NCBI GenBank assembly: GCA_947479755.1
Contig: CANKAM010000007.1
Location: 1 to 64,000, forward strand
Source: Bacteroidota bacterium
Lineage (GTDB): Bacteria; Bacteroidota; Bacteroidia; SXHM01
Direction: 5' to 3'
DNA: 64,000 bases
In this document: positions 35,332-44,516 of the stretch, piece after piece
Layout: the number at the start of each line of letters is the position of its first letter
Position numbering within the stretch: position 1 is the stretch's first letter
Made by a program: the position numbers and the translations under genes
The notes under the pieces: generated by a model
Told to the model about the DNA's origin: nothing
Databases searched by the model: none
Seen by the model: only the letters and a program-made list of their open reading frames with translations

Positions 35332-36204
35332 ATGCTCGCCTTCATCCATTGGAACATTGCCCCCGAAGCGTTTACCGTTTTCGGCATACCTGTGCGCTAC
35401 TACGGGTTGTTATTTGTAGGCGGTTTTATTGCAGCCTTTCAATTTCTGGAGTGGCTGTATAAGCGCGAAAAAATTCCGTATCAGAAATTAAGTCAGCTGG
35501 CAACGTATGCTATTATCGGTTCGTTTGCCGGTGCACGACTGGGGCATTGTTTGTTTTACGAGCCCGATTATTTTCTTTATCACCCGCTTGAAATGCTGCT
35601 GCCCATTGGCTATGATGAGAACGGCAAAATGGTTTTTCAGGCATACACCGGATTGGCAAGTCATGGTGGTGCATTCGGTATTTTATTGGCGATGCTGGTT
35701 TATAAATGGAGAACCAAAGAAGACCTGCTTCCCTTGCTCGACCGCATACTCATTGCCACACCGCTTGCCTGTGGTTTTATTCGTATGGCCAATTTTTTTA
35801 ATTCAGAAATTATAGGCTACCCCACCGATGTGCCCTGGGCAATTGTTTTTGAGCAGGTAGATATGCAGCCCCGCCACCCGGCACAGTTGTACGAGGCTAT
35901 TTTCTATTTTAGTTTGTTTGTTGTTATGTTTTTGTTGTATAAAAGAAAAGGGCTGTCAACTTCGGTAGTAGCTATGAGCATAGTAAAAGAGGAGTCAATA
36001 CCAAAAATAAAAACAGGTTTCTACTTCGCCCTCTGCATCATCGCCCTTTTCACCTTCCGCTTTTTTGTTGAGTTTATAAAAGAGCGTCAGGTTGGCTTTG
36101 AAGAAAACCTGCCCATTGATATGGGACAGATCCTCAGTATTCCCTTTGTGGTGCTGGGGGTTTGGATATTGTTAAAGGGGAAGTTTAACCGCAGAGAGAA
36201 CTGA
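35332..36204 (+). CDS. lgt: prolipoprotein diacylglyceryl transferase
   Basis: Inner-membrane enzyme that transfers diacylglycerol from phosphatidylglycerol to the lipobox cysteine of prolipoproteins, the first step of lipoprotein maturation. The 290-residue product has about seven hydrophobic helices. Motifs include YYGLLFVGGF, GARLGHCLFYEP, ASHGGAFG with the essential His, and RHPAQLYEA near the conserved C-terminal part. The ATG at 35332 is chosen over a TTG four codons upstream. The many lipoproteins in this window are its expected substrates. Confidence 0.93.
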   Translation: MLAFIHWNIAPEAFTVFGIPVRYYGLLFVGGFIAAFQFLEWLYKREKIPYQKLSQLATYAIIGSFAGARLGHCLFYEPDYFLYHPLEMLLPIGYDENGKMVFQAYTGLASHGGAFGILLAMLVYKWRTKEDLLPLLDRILIATPLACGFIRMANFFNSEIIGYPTDVPWAIVFEQVDMQPRHPAQLYEAIFYFSLFVVMFLLYKRKGLSTSVVAMSIVKEESIPKIKTGFYFALCIIALFTFRFFVEFIKERQVGFEENLPIDMGQILSIPFVVLGVWILLKGKFNRREN

Positions 36205-36218
36205 GAAAGGGGCAGAGT

Positions 36219-36280
36219 AAAACCTTTGCGGAACTTTGCGCTTTAGACAGATTTCAGACTTTGCGCCCTTTGCGGTAAAA
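36219..36280. repeat. CTTTGCGG-type direct repeats between lgt and a convergent small gene
   Basis: Words CTTTGCGG, CTTTGCGC and CCTTTGCGG recur in this 62-base stretch. Similar words (CTTAGCGCC, CCTTAGCGG) occur at 7971-7993 after the sigma gene. It looks like a dispersed intergenic repeat; no secondary structure is strong enough to call a terminator. Confidence 0.5.
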
Positions 36281-36281
36281 A

Positions 36282-36479
36282 TTATTTCATCAAACCGTTA
36301 CGTTCCAATATTATTTTGTTGCCAATGTTGAATATCAAATTTCGCTCTTCTACACTTAAATGAGAATTGGCAAATTTTGCAGTTTGCTCTAACCAATCTA
36401 ACTTTTCCTCTAAAGTCCATTTTGAATAAGCCGCAATTTGTTCATCACTAACAGTGTAGTGAAAGTCTTTATTTTCCAT
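36282..36479 (-). CDS. small helical protein of unknown function
   Basis: Soluble protein of 65 residues, predicted helical (TLEEKLDWLEQTAKFAN; SVEERNLIFNIGNKIIL). The start codon directly abuts the stop of the upstream M28 peptidase gene, so it is probably cotranscribed and translationally coupled. The WTLEEKLDWLEQ pattern appears in small Bacteroidota proteins of unknown role. No toxin or antitoxin partner is evident. Confidence 0.6.
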   Translation of the reverse strand: MENKDFHYTVSDEQIAAYSKWTLEEKLDWLEQTAKFANSHLSVEERNLIFNIGNKIILERNGLMK

Positions 36480-38042
36480 TTACTCCACCACCACCTTCTT
36501 CACACTTCTTTTCCCACCATCTTCCATCACCACAAAATAATTTCCCGAAGGAATTTTTTCAAATGAAATTTCGGTTTGTGAGTTGGCCGCAACTTTTTCG
36601 GTCTTCACTAATTTGCCTTGCACATCAACTATAGTAAGGTTAAAGCCTTGCTGAAAACAATCACCTGTTTTTACCGTCAGTTTATTTTTCACCGGGTTTG
36701 GAAACACCTGCACATCGCATATGAAGTTTGATTCAGGAACGGAAGCAATAATGTTTCCTGCATCAAAGTAAGAACTGTGTTGCAAACCTGCCAGCGTTGC
36801 AATGGTTGCAACCGTGCCTTTAACAATGTTACTCATAAATGTGAAATTAAGCTTTCCTGCCGTATCGTTAGGCGTGTGATAATCAAGGTTGCGGAAGTTT
36901 GCGCCATCGGTAAGTAATAAAGCAGGAGCATCAAGATCCCAGAAATTGGCATGATCGCTTCTGCGGAAATCAGCAGAGATTAAGCCATTGTTAGGCAATA
37001 CAATTGACGTTACTTTCAGTGAAGGAACATACATTTCAGACAGCGAATCAAATGCAGCAGTAAAAGCAGAAGACTCCGTATCGCCTGCATTGATTAAAAA
37101 ATTTCCGCGTGAGCTGTCGGCAGTTACCTCGGCATATTGGTCGGGAAACAAAAACGCAAATCCAAACGGAATTTGTTGTGAATTTACTTCGTTGGTGTAG
37201 TAGCCAATCATCTCGTAATTGGCAACGCCCTCAATAATTTCCCAGCTTGGAATTTGACTTTGGGTGTACATCAGACTGCCATAAGTTCCGGCTACACCAA
37301 CACTTTCCTCAAAATCAAAACCGATGAACTTTATCGTTTTCTCAAAATTATAAGGAGCTAAAACACGCAGTGCCTCTAAGAAACCGACAACGCCTGAGCC
37401 ATTGTCGTCTGCACCGGGCGCATCGCTCACCGTATCAAAATGTGCATCAACAATAAAGGTGTGCGCCTCACTTCCTAATCCTGCTTTTTTACCGATAATG
37501 TTTTGTCCAGTATATCCTGCACGCGGAAAATCCTGACGGTAAACACTAAGTCCTGCATCTGTAAAACGCTGTTCAATGGTGTCTTTCACTGCCTCCAGAT
37601 GTGTTGGGTTGGCAGAATAATGGCGTATGCCCGAAGCAACCATTTCCAGGTCACTGCGCAGGATTAAGCTGTCTACCTGGTCAACAATGTCCTGAATGTT
37701 TGGAACTTGTCGGTCATCTGCAATCAGTCGGATGGAATAATTAGTCACGTTACTGATAGTATCGTAATTCCAGATAATATGTTTTCCTGTTCCGGGTACT
37801 GTCGGGAAACCTACATCACCCGTCACTGTTCCGGTTGAAACAACATAGTTTTCGCCATCAGCAGAAAATGCAATTTTGATGTCAACGTTATCATTTTCGT
37901 TATCGGCAATATCGTAATCAATCATCACTTGTCCTGTGTTCCAGGGTGCAACAACCGAAACGTTTGAAATAACCGGAACCTGATTTTGAGCAAGTGCAGC
38001 AGCAGAAAAACCAAGAAGAAAAAAAGTAGATTTTAGTTTCAT
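36480..38042 (-). CDS. secreted M28-family zinc peptidase with T9SS sorting domain
   Basis: Exported metallopeptidase of 520 residues. A signal peptide (ending AALAQ) is followed by a fibronectin-like beta domain (about 25-110), then an M28 aminopeptidase domain. Zinc-site motifs are VDAHFDTVSDAPGADDNGSG (His, Asp) and FDFEESVG (Glu-Glu), with a later Asp in RRSDHANFWD. The last 80 residues (VFPNPVKNKLTVKTGD to SVKKVVVE) form a T9SS type A sorting domain, so the enzyme should be displayed or released at the cell surface. Probable role is peptide scavenging. Confidence 0.9.
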   Translation of the reverse strand: MKLKSTFFLLGFSAAALAQNQVPVISNVSVVAPWNTGQVMIDYDIADNENDNVDIKIAFSADGENYVVSTGTVTGDVGFPTVPGTGKHIIWNYDTISNVTNYSIRLIADDRQVPNIQDIVDQVDSLILRSDLEMVASGIRHYSANPTHLEAVKDTIEQRFTDAGLSVYRQDFPRAGYTGQNIIGKKAGLGSEAHTFIVDAHFDTVSDAPGADDNGSGVVGFLEALRVLAPYNFEKTIKFIGFDFEESVGVAGTYGSLMYTQSQIPSWEIIEGVANYEMIGYYTNEVNSQQIPFGFAFLFPDQYAEVTADSSRGNFLINAGDTESSAFTAAFDSLSEMYVPSLKVTSIVLPNNGLISADFRRSDHANFWDLDAPALLLTDGANFRNLDYHTPNDTAGKLNFTFMSNIVKGTVATIATLAGLQHSSYFDAGNIIASVPESNFICDVQVFPNPVKNKLTVKTGDCFQQGFNLTIVDVQGKLVKTEKVAANSQTEISFEKIPSGNYFVVMEDGGKRSVKKVVVE

Positions 38043-38096
38043 GTTTTTAATATTAATAAGGTAAATGTATAAAAGAAATTAAAACTTATAATTCAA

Positions 38097-38104
38097 TACT
38101 TTTG
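38097..38104 (+). promoter_or_regulatory. candidate -7 element for cysCDN
   Basis: TACTTTTG matches TAnnTTTG and lies only 8 bases before the cysC ATG (38113). A transcript starting at the usual distance would have an extremely short or absent leader. Confidence 0.5.
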
Positions 38105-38112
38105 CTTCCCCG

Positions 38113-38682
38113 ATGAAAAACATAAGCAAAAGCGAGCGCAACAAATTAAAAGGACACAAAGGCCTTGCTGTGTGGCTTACCGGACTTTCGGGTGCCGGAA
38201 AATCTACCATTGCGGTTGAGCTGGAGCAACAGCTTTTCGCAAAAAATATTCACACCTATACATTAGACGGAGATATTTTAAGAACTGGATTGAATAAAGA
38301 TTTATCATTTACTGAAGAAGCGCGCAAAGAAAATATTCGCAGAACAGGTGAGGTTGCCAAATTGTTTGTTGATTCGGGAACAGTTGTTATTGCTGCATTT
38401 ATTTCACCTTTCGCCAACGATAGAAAAATTGTGCGCGAATTGCTGGGCGAAGAATTTGTGGAGGTATTTGTCAATTGTCCATTAGAAGTGTGTGAGCAAC
38501 GCGATGTAAAAGGCTTGTATAAAAAAGCACGCAAAGGCGAACTGAAAAATTTTACAGGAATTGATTCGCCTTACGAAAAGCCTGAAAATCCTGAGTTAAC
38601 ATTGAACACTGATTTACAGGATCTACAGGAATGTGTGCAGCAAATTCTTGAATTTGTTTTGCCTAAAATTGAATTGAAATGA
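38113..38682 (+). CDS. cysC: adenylyl-sulfate kinase
   Basis: Phosphorylates adenosine 5'-phosphosulfate (APS) to PAPS, the second step of sulfate activation. The 189-residue protein has a Walker A P-loop GLSGAGKST (residues 24-32), the APS-binding segment DGDILRTGLNKDLSF, and FISPFANDRK. Length is close to the E. coli enzyme (about 200). It overlaps cysD by four bases (ATGA), so the two are translationally coupled. Confidence 0.95.
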   Translation: MKNISKSERNKLKGHKGLAVWLTGLSGAGKSTIAVELEQQLFAKNIHTYTLDGDILRTGLNKDLSFTEEARKENIRRTGEVAKLFVDSGTVVIAAFISPFANDRKIVRELLGEEFVEVFVNCPLEVCEQRDVKGLYKKARKGELKNFTGIDSPYEKPENPELTLNTDLQDLQECVQQILEFVLPKIELK

Positions 38683-39584
38683 AGTCGTATCAACTCTCAC
38701 ATTTAAAAGAATTAGAAGCTGAATCCATTTTTGTTATTCGCGAAGTAGCTGCACAGTTTGAAAAGCCTGCGCTGCTTTTTTCGGGAGGCAAAGACAGCAT
38801 TGTGTGTTTTCACCTGGCACGCAAAGCATTTTTTCCTGCCAACATTCCGTTTCCGTTAGTACATGTTGATACAGGCCACAACTTTGAAGAAACCCTTGTT
38901 TACCGAGACAACCTTGCAAAAAAATACGGAGCACAATTAATTATTGGTTCTGTTCAGGAAAGCATTGACAGTGGAAGAGTAACAGAAGAAAAAGGCTATA
39001 ACGCCAGCCGCAATGTATTACAAACAGTAACGCTGCTTGACACAATTGAGAAATACAAATTTGATGCCTGCATAGGCGGAGCACGCAGAGACGAAGAAAA
39101 AGCAAGAGCCAAAGAACGTTTCTTTTCGCACCGCGATGAGTTTGGTCAGTGGGATCCTAAAAATCAAAGACCGGAACTCTGGAATATTTTCAATGGAAAA
39201 AAACATATTGGCGAACACTTTCGTGTTTTTCCTATCAGCAACTGGACCGAGATGGATGTGTGGCAATATATTTTGCATGAAAAAATTGAAATGTCTTCGT
39301 TGTATTTTACGCATGAACGTGAGTGCTTTGTTAGAGAGGGAGTAATCTATGCGCATGCAAATGTTATTCCTCTTAAACCAACTGAAAAGGTTGAGAAAAT
39401 GCAGGTACGCTTTCGCACAATCGGTGATATCAGTTGCACGGGTGCGATATTATCCACTGCAAACTCAGTAGAAGAAATTGTGGAAGAAGTGGCTGCAACA
39501 AGAGTGACAGAAAGAGGAAGCAGAATTGATGACAGACGCAGTGAAGCAGCAATGGAGGACAGAAAAAAATCGGGATATTTTTAA
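38679..39584 (+). CDS. cysD: sulfate adenylyltransferase subunit 2
   Basis: Small subunit of the GTP-driven ATP sulfurylase that makes APS from sulfate and ATP. The 301 residues match E. coli CysD (302). The PP-loop motif LLFSGGKDSIV (about 31-41) binds ATP; VDTGHNFEETL and GGARRDEEKARAKE are conserved. Partner of CysN, encoded 66 bases downstream beyond a palindromic repeat. Confidence 0.96.
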   Translation: MKSYQLSHLKELEAESIFVIREVAAQFEKPALLFSGGKDSIVCFHLARKAFFPANIPFPLVHVDTGHNFEETLVYRDNLAKKYGAQLIIGSVQESIDSGRVTEEKGYNASRNVLQTVTLLDTIEKYKFDACIGGARRDEEKARAKERFFSHRDEFGQWDPKNQRPELWNIFNGKKHIGEHFRVFPISNWTEMDVWQYILHEKIEMSSLYFTHERECFVREGVIYAHANVIPLKPTEKVEKMQVRFRTIGDISCTGAILSTANSVEEIVEEVAATRVTERGSRIDDRRSEAAMEDRKKSGYF

Positions 39585-39593
39585 AAATAATTC

Positions 39594-39640
39594 ACCACTA
39601 AGTTCACAAGAACACTAAGTGAACTTGTGCTCTTAGTGGT
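39594..39640. repeat. palindromic repeat inside the cys operon
   Basis: ACCACTAAG (39594-39602) pairs perfectly with CTTAGTGGT (39632-39640), with inner arms TTCACAAG / CTTGTG and a central CACTAAGTGAA. It fills the cysD-cysN gap without a T-tract, so it may slow but probably does not end transcription. Confidence 0.85.
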
Positions 39641-39650
39641 AAAAAAAGAA

Positions 39651-40916
39651 ATGGACACACAAGGATATTTAGATATGGAACTTCTGAGGTTTACAACAGC
39701 AGGTAGTGTTGATGATGGAAAGAGTACACTTATTGGAAGATTATTATACGACAGCAAATCAATTTTTGAAGACCAGTTAGATGCAGTAAAAGCAAGCAGC
39801 GAAAAAAAGGGACTGCAGCATGTTGACCTTTCCTTATTGACAGATGGCTTGCGTGCTGAGCGTGAACAGGGAATTACCATTGATGTGGCGTATCGCTACT
39901 TCGCAACTCCAAAACGCAAATTCATTATTGCTGATACGCCCGGACATATTCAATACACACGCAACATGATTACGGGGGCATCAACGGCCAACCTTGCACT
40001 GATTTTAATTGATGCGCGCAAAGGTGTGATTGAGCAAACTTGTCGCCATTCTTTTATTGCATCGCTTTTGAGAATTCCACACTTGATTGTGTGCGTTAAC
40101 AAAATGGACTTGGTTGATTACAGCGAAGAAGTTTACAACCGTATAGTTGCTGAATACAAAAAATTTGCAGCAACATTAGATGTTAAGGATATTGAGTTTG
40201 TTCCAATCTCTGCCTTGCATGGCGATAATGTGGTTGACCGTTCTACCAATATGGATTGGTTCAAAGGTTCTCCGCTTTTAAACACGTTGGAAAATGTACA
40301 CATCGGCAGCGACTGGAATCATGAAGATGCGCGTTTTCCGGTACAATATGTTATTCGTCCGCATACAGATGAATACCATGATTACCGAGGTTATGCCGGA
40401 AGAATTGCCGGAGGAATTTTTAAGCCGGGTGATGAAATAGTTGCATTGCCTTCGGGACTTACTTCAAAAATAAAATCCATTGCAACGCTGGATGGTGCTT
40501 TGGAAGAGGCGTTCGCGCCCATGTCTGTCTCCATTACACTGGAAGACGAAATTGACATCAGTCGTGGTGACATGATTGTGAAAAAAGAAAATCCACCGGA
40601 AAGTACACAAGACGTGGATGCAATGTTATGCTGGCTTAATAATAAGTCGCCACAACCCGGAGCAAAATATTTTTTAAAACACACGAGTAATGATGCACGT
40701 GCCGTTATTAAAGAAATAAATTACAAGGTTGACATCAATACACTGAACAAAATGGAAGAAGACAAGAGCGTGAAAATGAATGATATTTTCCACGCACGTT
40801 TACGCACCACCAAGCCCTTGTTCAAGGACAGCTACAAACACAACCGCATCACCGGAAGCCTTATCCTTGTTGATGAGGGCACCAACGAAACCGTTGCTGC
40901 CGGAATGATTCAGTAG
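39651..40916 (+). CDS. cysN: sulfate adenylyltransferase subunit 1 (GTPase)
   Basis: GTPase subunit of ATP sulfurylase, of the EF-Tu superfamily. From the ATG at 39651 it has 421 residues, starting MDTQGYLDMELLRFTTAG; a GTG eight codons earlier would lie within the palindromic repeat and is rejected. Motifs are G1 GSVDDGKST, G3 DTPGH, and G4 NKMD, followed by two beta-barrel domains. It is about 50 residues shorter than E. coli CysN, as in many single-domain homologues. No PAPS reductase gene (cysH) is in the window. Confidence 0.95.
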   Translation: MDTQGYLDMELLRFTTAGSVDDGKSTLIGRLLYDSKSIFEDQLDAVKASSEKKGLQHVDLSLLTDGLRAEREQGITIDVAYRYFATPKRKFIIADTPGHIQYTRNMITGASTANLALILIDARKGVIEQTCRHSFIASLLRIPHLIVCVNKMDLVDYSEEVYNRIVAEYKKFAATLDVKDIEFVPISALHGDNVVDRSTNMDWFKGSPLLNTLENVHIGSDWNHEDARFPVQYVIRPHTDEYHDYRGYAGRIAGGIFKPGDEIVALPSGLTSKIKSIATLDGALEEAFAPMSVSITLEDEIDISRGDMIVKKENPPESTQDVDAMLCWLNNKSPQPGAKYFLKHTSNDARAVIKEINYKVDINTLNKMEEDKSVKMNDIFHARLRTTKPLFKDSYKHNRITGSLILVDEGTNETVAAGMIQ

Positions 40917-40936
40917 CCACGACCTTCAGGTCGTGG
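40917..40936. repeat. perfect short hairpin after cysN
   Basis: CCACGACCT / AGGTCGTGG with a 2-base TC loop begins directly after the cysN stop codon. No T-tract follows, so it looks more like a dispersed hairpin repeat than an intrinsic terminator. Confidence 0.7.
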
Positions 40937-41015
40937 ATTATTTGAATCTTCTGAAATTCCAGGACTCTAGCCCTTCCTCTGAAAAAAATCGCAAAGAGTT
41001 TCTGATATTTGGACA

Positions 41016-42116
41016 ATGAAATCCGTGCAAATATTTTTCTTGCTCTTTGTTATTTACTGCAAAGTTTGCGCTCAGGAAAACCTGATTTCCAATTCAGATT
41101 TTGAAAAACACAAAGCTTTGCCTACTGATATTGGGCAAGGCAAAAACTGCCTTGCAGATTGGACAATTCCCGTTTTGGTTGGTGGCGGTGATTATTATCA
41201 TGCTGATTCGAAAAGTAAAAAAGCAGGAACTGCAAAAAACTATTTTGGGAAGCAGGAACCGCATTCCGGCAAAGCGTACAGTGGTATTTGCATTACAAAA
41301 ACATATCGTGAGTATCTCCAGGCAGAATTAAAACAACAGCTTGAGAAAGGCAGAAAATACAACCTTGAACTCTACATCAGTTGTGGTGATGTTGCCTGGC
41401 TGGGCAGCATGAAAGAGTTGGACATCATTTTTACTTCAAAACAAATTATGATACCAAATGATGAGGGCATGCAGCAAAAACCTTCCATTGTTTTCAGAAA
41501 GGAAGAAGGTTATTCCAACTCAAAAGAATGGGAAAAATTAGAAGCTCTTTACGAAGCTGATGGAACAGAGAAATTTTTAACATTTGGTTGTTTTGTTTAC
41601 CGTGAACGGAATGAAGCGGAAATAAGAACTTATAACCGTGAAATTCCGGGAGCAGCCAATTACGCTCATTATTTTATTGATGATTTTACTCTAGCTCCTG
41701 TAGATGAAAAAATAACCCCGATAGCAGTTGTTGAACAGAAAATCCTTGAAGTTGAATTTCCGAAAGTTTACGAAACAGGCAAGGCTCATATTTTTAGAAA
41801 CATTGTTTTTGAATCGGGCAAAGCAGATTTGCTGCCTTCATCATTTAATGAGTTGAATGAACTTGCAGAATATTTAAACAATAATCTAATTATAAAAGCA
41901 AATATCATAGGACACACAGATAATGTAGGAAAAAAAGACGATAACCTTACTCTTTCAAGAAAGCGAGCAGAAGCGGTTTTAAATTTTCTAAAAGAAAAAA
42001 ATATCAGCGTTTCACGACTCTCCTTTGACGGCAAGGGTGATCTGGAACCAATTGCTGCAAACGATACTGAAGAAGGCAGACAAAATAACAGAAGGGTTGA
42101 GGTGGTATTTCAGTAA
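41016..42116 (+). CDS. exported OmpA-domain protein with N-terminal carbohydrate-binding-like domain
   Basis: Secreted protein of 366 residues. A signal peptide (ending KVCAQ) is followed by a jelly-roll-like domain of about 200 residues (NLISNSDFEKHKALP; HYFIDDFTLAPVD), the layout of galactose-binding folds. Residues about 255-366 form an OmpA/MotB peptidoglycan-binding domain (IVFESGKADLLPSSFNEL; IIGHTDNVGKKDDN; NNRRVEVVF). It probably tethers a surface-binding domain to the cell wall or outer membrane. The next gene also ends in an OmpA domain. Confidence 0.82.
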   Translation: MKSVQIFFLLFVIYCKVCAQENLISNSDFEKHKALPTDIGQGKNCLADWTIPVLVGGGDYYHADSKSKKAGTAKNYFGKQEPHSGKAYSGICITKTYREYLQAELKQQLEKGRKYNLELYISCGDVAWLGSMKELDIIFTSKQIMIPNDEGMQQKPSIVFRKEEGYSNSKEWEKLEALYEADGTEKFLTFGCFVYRERNEAEIRTYNREIPGAANYAHYFIDDFTLAPVDEKITPIAVVEQKILEVEFPKVYETGKAHIFRNIVFESGKADLLPSSFNELNELAEYLNNNLIIKANIIGHTDNVGKKDDNLTLSRKRAEAVLNFLKEKNISVSRLSFDGKGDLEPIAANDTEEGRQNNRRVEVVFQ

Positions 42117-42165
42117 ATGTATTCACTGTTCAATTAATTTTTACTTTCGTGCAAAATATAAAAAC

Positions 42166-43038
42166 ATGAAACTTACACTGCGCCTTTTAACTCTTCTTAT
42201 TCTTGCTGCAAGTATCTCGTCTTGCGTTAGCAAAAAGAAATACCTTGAATTGCAAACCAAAAAGGAAAGCGAACTAAAAAACGCCAATGATTTATTGATG
42301 GATTGTGAAGATGAACGCAACCGCTATTCTACAGACCTGATTGAAGCACGTACCTCGCTTAAATATTTGACAGAACAACTTACAGATTGTAAACAACAAC
42401 GTGACAAACAAGTTACACAAGTGGGTGATTTAACGGTTCTTTCTCAAGCAGCAAATCAGAACATTAATAAAACACTGGAACAATTAGAGAAAAAAGACAA
42501 ATACATTCAGTTGTTACAAGCAGCAAAAACCAAAGCCGATTCAATAAACCTTGCTCTAGCTGTTAACCTGAAAGGAGTTTTAAAAGAAGGTTTGGACGAC
42601 AACGATGTGGAAATTAAAGTGGACAAAACAGTAGTGTTCATAAACCTTTCTGATAAGATGCTTTACGAAAGCGGAAGTGCAAATCTTACTTCACGTGCAA
42701 AAGAAGTATTAGGTAAAATTGCTGCTATTCTTGATTCAAGAAGAGAGATGGAAGTAATGGTGGAAGGTTATACTGATAATAAACCTATCAGCAACAACTG
42801 TATTTCCGACAACTGGGATTTAAGCGTAAAACGCGCAACAGCAGTTATTCGTGTTCTACAAAACGATTATAAAATTGACCCGAACCGCCTTATTGCAGCA
42901 GGTCGCGGTGAGTTCAATGCACTTGCCACCAACGATACCGAAGAAGGCCGCGCCACCAACCGCAGAACACGCATCATCATTCTGCCTAAACTCGATCAGT
43001 TTTATGACTTGCTGAACCCTGCAAAAGCAGCAGAATAG
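42166..43038 (+). CDS. OmpA-family lipoprotein with coiled-coil stalk
   Basis: Lipoprotein of 290 residues using the ATG at 42166, which yields a signal with lipobox ISSC (Cys20); the longer frame has no signal. Residues about 25-125 are coiled-coil-like (KKYLELQTKKESELKNANDL; LEQLEKKDKYIQLLQ). Residues 165-280 form an OmpA domain (VEGYTDNKPISNN; SVKRATAVIRVLQND; TNRRTRIIILPK). It is a Pal-like protein linking the outer membrane to peptidoglycan. Near-tandem with the preceding OmpA-domain gene (gap 49 bases). Confidence 0.88.
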   Translation: MKLTLRLLTLLILAASISSCVSKKKYLELQTKKESELKNANDLLMDCEDERNRYSTDLIEARTSLKYLTEQLTDCKQQRDKQVTQVGDLTVLSQAANQNINKTLEQLEKKDKYIQLLQAAKTKADSINLALAVNLKGVLKEGLDDNDVEIKVDKTVVFINLSDKMLYESGSANLTSRAKEVLGKIAAILDSRREMEVMVEGYTDNKPISNNCISDNWDLSVKRATAVIRVLQNDYKIDPNRLIAAGRGEFNALATNDTEEGRATNRRTRIIILPKLDQFYDLLNPAKAAE

Positions 43039-43098
43039 AAGAATTAAGGAGCATTGGGTGGGAGGGCAAAAATAATTCCCGCCCAAACACCATTTTTT

Positions 43099-43106
43099 TA
43101 TCTTTG
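43099..43106 (+). promoter_or_regulatory. candidate -7 element for the aminotransferase gene
   Basis: TATCTTTG matches TAnnTTTG and lies 26 bases before the ATG at 43133. Confidence 0.5.
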
Positions 43107-43132
43107 CCACCAACCAACGGAATTCTAACCAG

Positions 43133-44428
43133 ATGAATATAATGGCAGCCACCACCACCCGCGAATTAATCGTATCCGAAGTAGCCGAGAACCTTATTGC
43201 CAGCGAGATCATAAAAATCGCTAACGAGGTGAACGAGAAGATTAAGAACGGTGAAAAAATATACAACCTCACCATCGGAGATTTTAACTCCACTATATTT
43301 CCTATTCCAGATGGGTTGAAAGCCGAAATAATAAAAGCTTACGAAAACAACCAGACCAATTATCCTGCAGCAAATGGAATTCCTGAACTGCGCAAAGCTG
43401 TTTCAAAATACTTGAAACGTAAAGGACATCTGGATTATACCGAAAACCAAATTCTGATTTCGGCAGGTGCGCGTCCGTTGATTTATGCAACCTTCACAGC
43501 TCTTTTAGATCCGGGCGACACTGTAATCTACCCCGTTCCAAGCTGGAATAATAATCACTACACACATCTTTCTTCGTGCAAAAAAGTAGAGATAGAAACC
43601 ACTGCCGAAAACAAATTTATGCCATCGGCACAGGATTTAAAACCTCATTTAGCCGATGCAACTGTTGTTGCTCTTTGTTCACCGCTTAACCCTACAGGAA
43701 CCATGTTCAGCAAAGAAGGGCTTGAACAAATCTGTGATTTAATTCTGGAAGAAAATGCAAAGCGTGAAGAAGGCAGAAAACCGCTTTATCTCATGTATGA
43801 CCAGATTTACTGGGCGTTAACCATGACGGGAAACAAGCATTATGACCCCGTTAGTCTGCGCCCCGAAATGCGTAACTACACCATTTACATTGATGGAATT
43901 TCAAAAGCATTTGCTTCAACAGGTGTTCGTGTTGGTTGGGCATTTGGTCCGCAAAAAATAATTGACAAAATGCGCGCATTGCTTTCACACGTGGGAGCAT
44001 GGTCGCCAAAAGCAGAGCAGGTTGCAACCTCTGTTTTTCTGGAAAAAGAAAGTGAAGTGGACGAATATTTAACATGGATAAATAAAAGTGTTTCTGAACG
44101 TTTAGCCGGTTTTTACAATGGCTTTCAGTCATTAAAAAACGAAGGATTTGCAGTGGATTCAATTGCTCCGCAAGGTGCTATGTACCTTACTGTTCAGTTC
44201 GCGCTGCACGGTTACAAAACCGAAACAGGAAAAACACTTTCCACTACACAGGATATTACCAGCTATTTATTGGATGAAGCAAAAACAGCATTAGTTCCTT
44301 TCTTTGCTTTTGGCACTTCAAGCGAATCAAACTGGTATCGCCTTTCCATAGGCACTGTAAAAACCGAAGACATTGAAAAAGTAATTGCACAACTGCGCAC
44401 TGCGCTTTCAAAATTGAAGAAAGGTTAA
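43133..44428 (+). CDS. class I/II aminotransferase (aspartate-aminotransferase-like)
   Basis: PLP-dependent aminotransferase of fold type I, 431 residues. The pattern TNYPAANGIPELRKAVSKYL, PLNPTGTMFSKE, the active-site lysine in DGISKAFASTGVRVGWAFG, and a C-terminal Arg in WYRLSIGT fit subgroup I (AspC/PatA-like). It transfers amino groups between an amino acid and 2-oxo acid in the cytoplasm; the substrate is not fixed by sequence. A second in-frame ATG three codons in is possible. A palindromic repeat follows it by six bases. Confidence 0.88.
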   Translation: MNIMAATTTRELIVSEVAENLIASEIIKIANEVNEKIKNGEKIYNLTIGDFNSTIFPIPDGLKAEIIKAYENNQTNYPAANGIPELRKAVSKYLKRKGHLDYTENQILISAGARPLIYATFTALLDPGDTVIYPVPSWNNNHYTHLSSCKKVEIETTAENKFMPSAQDLKPHLADATVVALCSPLNPTGTMFSKEGLEQICDLILEENAKREEGRKPLYLMYDQIYWALTMTGNKHYDPVSLRPEMRNYTIYIDGISKAFASTGVRVGWAFGPQKIIDKMRALLSHVGAWSPKAEQVATSVFLEKESEVDEYLTWINKSVSERLAGFYNGFQSLKNEGFAVDSIAPQGAMYLTVQFALHGYKTETGKTLSTTQDITSYLLDEAKTALVPFFAFGTSSESNWYRLSIGTVKTEDIEKVIAQLRTALSKLKKG

Positions 44429-44434
44429 AGAAAT

Positions 44435-44511
44435 CGTCATGCTGAACTTGTTTCAGCATCTGTAAATCTGATATAATATTAATAAGACCCTGAAACAAGT
44501 TTAGGGTGACG
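44435..44511. repeat. palindromic repeat, ATGCTGAACTTGTTTCAGCAT family, copy 2 (left of manC)
   Basis: CGTCATGCTGAACTTGTTTCAGCAT and CCCTGAAACAAGTTTAGGG hairpins with TGACG at the right end. It ends five bases before the manC start codon. Confidence 0.93.
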
Positions 44512-44516
44512 AGAGA

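Noticed and set aside
42025..42165. 47-codon N-terminal extension of the OmpA-family lipoprotein
   Set aside because: It overlaps the preceding gene and would hide the signal peptide; the ATG at 42166 gives a proper lipobox.
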